From: Anaerolineales bacterium
Lineage (GTDB): Bacteria > Chloroflexota > Anaerolineae > Anaerolineales > UBA6663
NCBI GenBank assembly: GCA_016789165.1
Contig: JAEURL010000198.1
Location: forward strand, 1 to 6,290
Direction of reading: 5' to 3'
DNA length: 6,290 bases
Position 1 is the first letter of the stretch. The number at the start of each line of letters is the position of its first letter. Of the stretch, positions 6,027 to 6,290 are shown piece by piece. The translations under genes and the position numbers were made by a program. The notes under the pieces were generated by a model. That model was not told the origin of the DNA, searched no databases, and saw nothing but the letters and a program-made list of their open reading frames with translations.

Positions 6027-6048
6027 ACCGCCGGCCGGTGCCGGTGGT
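6027..6048 (-). terminator. Possible weak terminator hairpin after the upstream membrane-protein gene
   Basis: An inverted repeat pairs ACC and CCGGC with GCCGG and GGT around a four-base loop, with one mismatch on the minus strand. It starts 10 bases after the stop codon at 6059. No T-run follows (the next bases on the minus strand are ATACCTCCC), so termination is uncertain; in such GC-rich DNA short stems arise by chance. Confidence 0.3.
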
Positions 6049-6058
6049 TCAAGCCCGG

Positions 6059-6290
6059 TCAGCGCAGGCTGTAGGCGGCCAGCAGGCCGGCCGCGGCCAG
6101 GCCCACCAGGCCGTATTCCAGCCAGACGCGGCGGGTCAGCCGGCCGGCCAACTGCTGGCCGGCCAGGCCGGCGGTCAGGTAGAAGACCACCATCAACAGG
6201 GCGGCGGCGGCGCCGGTGCCGATGCGCCAGTAAAGGACCGCCCACAGCGCCTCGGCGCAGATCAGGCCGACCACGGCCGCGTACACGGCG
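6059..6290 (-). CDS. C-terminal end of an unrecognised integral membrane protein (partial)
   Basis: The frame is open from the right edge to a TGA at 6059-6061 and gives 76 residues. A GTG at 6286 could be read as a start, but the frame continues past the edge and there is no visible RBS, so this is most likely the tail of a longer gene. Three hydrophobic segments are visible: VYAAVVGLICAEALWAVLYW, then AAAALLMVVFYLTAGLAG, then a last helix GLVGLAAAGLLAAYSLR at the C-terminus. A short basic loop containing GRLTRRVW lies between the last two. I do not recognise the family with confidence. The two candidate promoter and terminator elements that follow suggest it is transcribed separately from the transporter operon. 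Confidence 0.65.
   Translation of the reverse strand, partial: AVYAAVVGLICAEALWAVLYWRIGTGAAAALLMVVFYLTAGLAGQQLAGRLTRRVWLEYGLVGLAAAGLLAAYSLR

Noticed and set aside
6022..6052. Second promoter-like pair TTGAAC/TATACC upstream of SBP1
   Set aside because: The spacer is 19 nt and the boxes are poorer than the TTGACG-17-TATACT pair at 5956-5984; it also overlaps the possible terminator hairpin.

Overview
The window holds a peptide/solute-uptake ABC transporter locus, transcribed entirely from the minus strand, in a GC-rich bacterium. The lipoprotein signal peptides (MKR...LAAC followed by long Ala/Pro/Thr-rich linkers such as PAATPTAAPQPT) and the style of the permeases point to Chloroflexota, probably an Anaerolineae/Caldilineae-type lineage. 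This assignment rests on pattern recognition, not on a search.

Layout in transcription order (right to left): (1) the C-terminal end of an unrecognised small membrane protein that runs off the right edge (6059-6290); (2) a sigma70-like promoter TTGACG-17-TATACT and a 126-nt leader; (3) a conventional family-5 extracellular solute-binding lipoprotein, SBP1 (4081-5829); (4) a 76-bp gap with a perfect 12-bp stem-loop; (5) a DppB-type permease (2973-4004); (6) a DppC-type permease seven bases downstream (1961-2965); (7) a second TTGACG-17-TATACT promoter whose -35 box overlaps the DppC stop codon, with a 125-nt leader; (8) a second solute-binding lipoprotein, SBP2 (77-1810); (9) a G/C-only homopolymer tract at the left edge (about 1-58). 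No ATPase subunit (OppD/OppF type) is present; it must lie beyond position 1 or elsewhere in the genome.

The most interesting object is SBP2. Its sequence blocks appear to be circularly permuted relative to the ordinary family-5 binding-protein fold. After the signal peptide and linker it begins in the middle of the fold (IEAVDQFTVKFTL, then GTGPY, then VRQAFAMAIDR), passes through what is normally the C-terminus, and ends with the block that normally opens the mature protein (LLAYEPGTG, ASLASEW, FTLREGVKFHNG). SBP1, encoded in the same locus, has these blocks in the normal order and is an internal control. The reading frame is intact, with a good RBS and its own promoter, so SBP2 looks like a real expressed gene rather than a rearranged relic.

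The two SBP genes share the same front end: identical promoter boxes and spacing, leaders of nearly equal length, GGAGGAG-6-ATG start sites, and almost identical signal peptides. The binding domains are very different. The likely picture is one inner-membrane permease pair served by two separately expressed lipoproteins, one conventional and one permuted. The substrate cannot be told from sequence.
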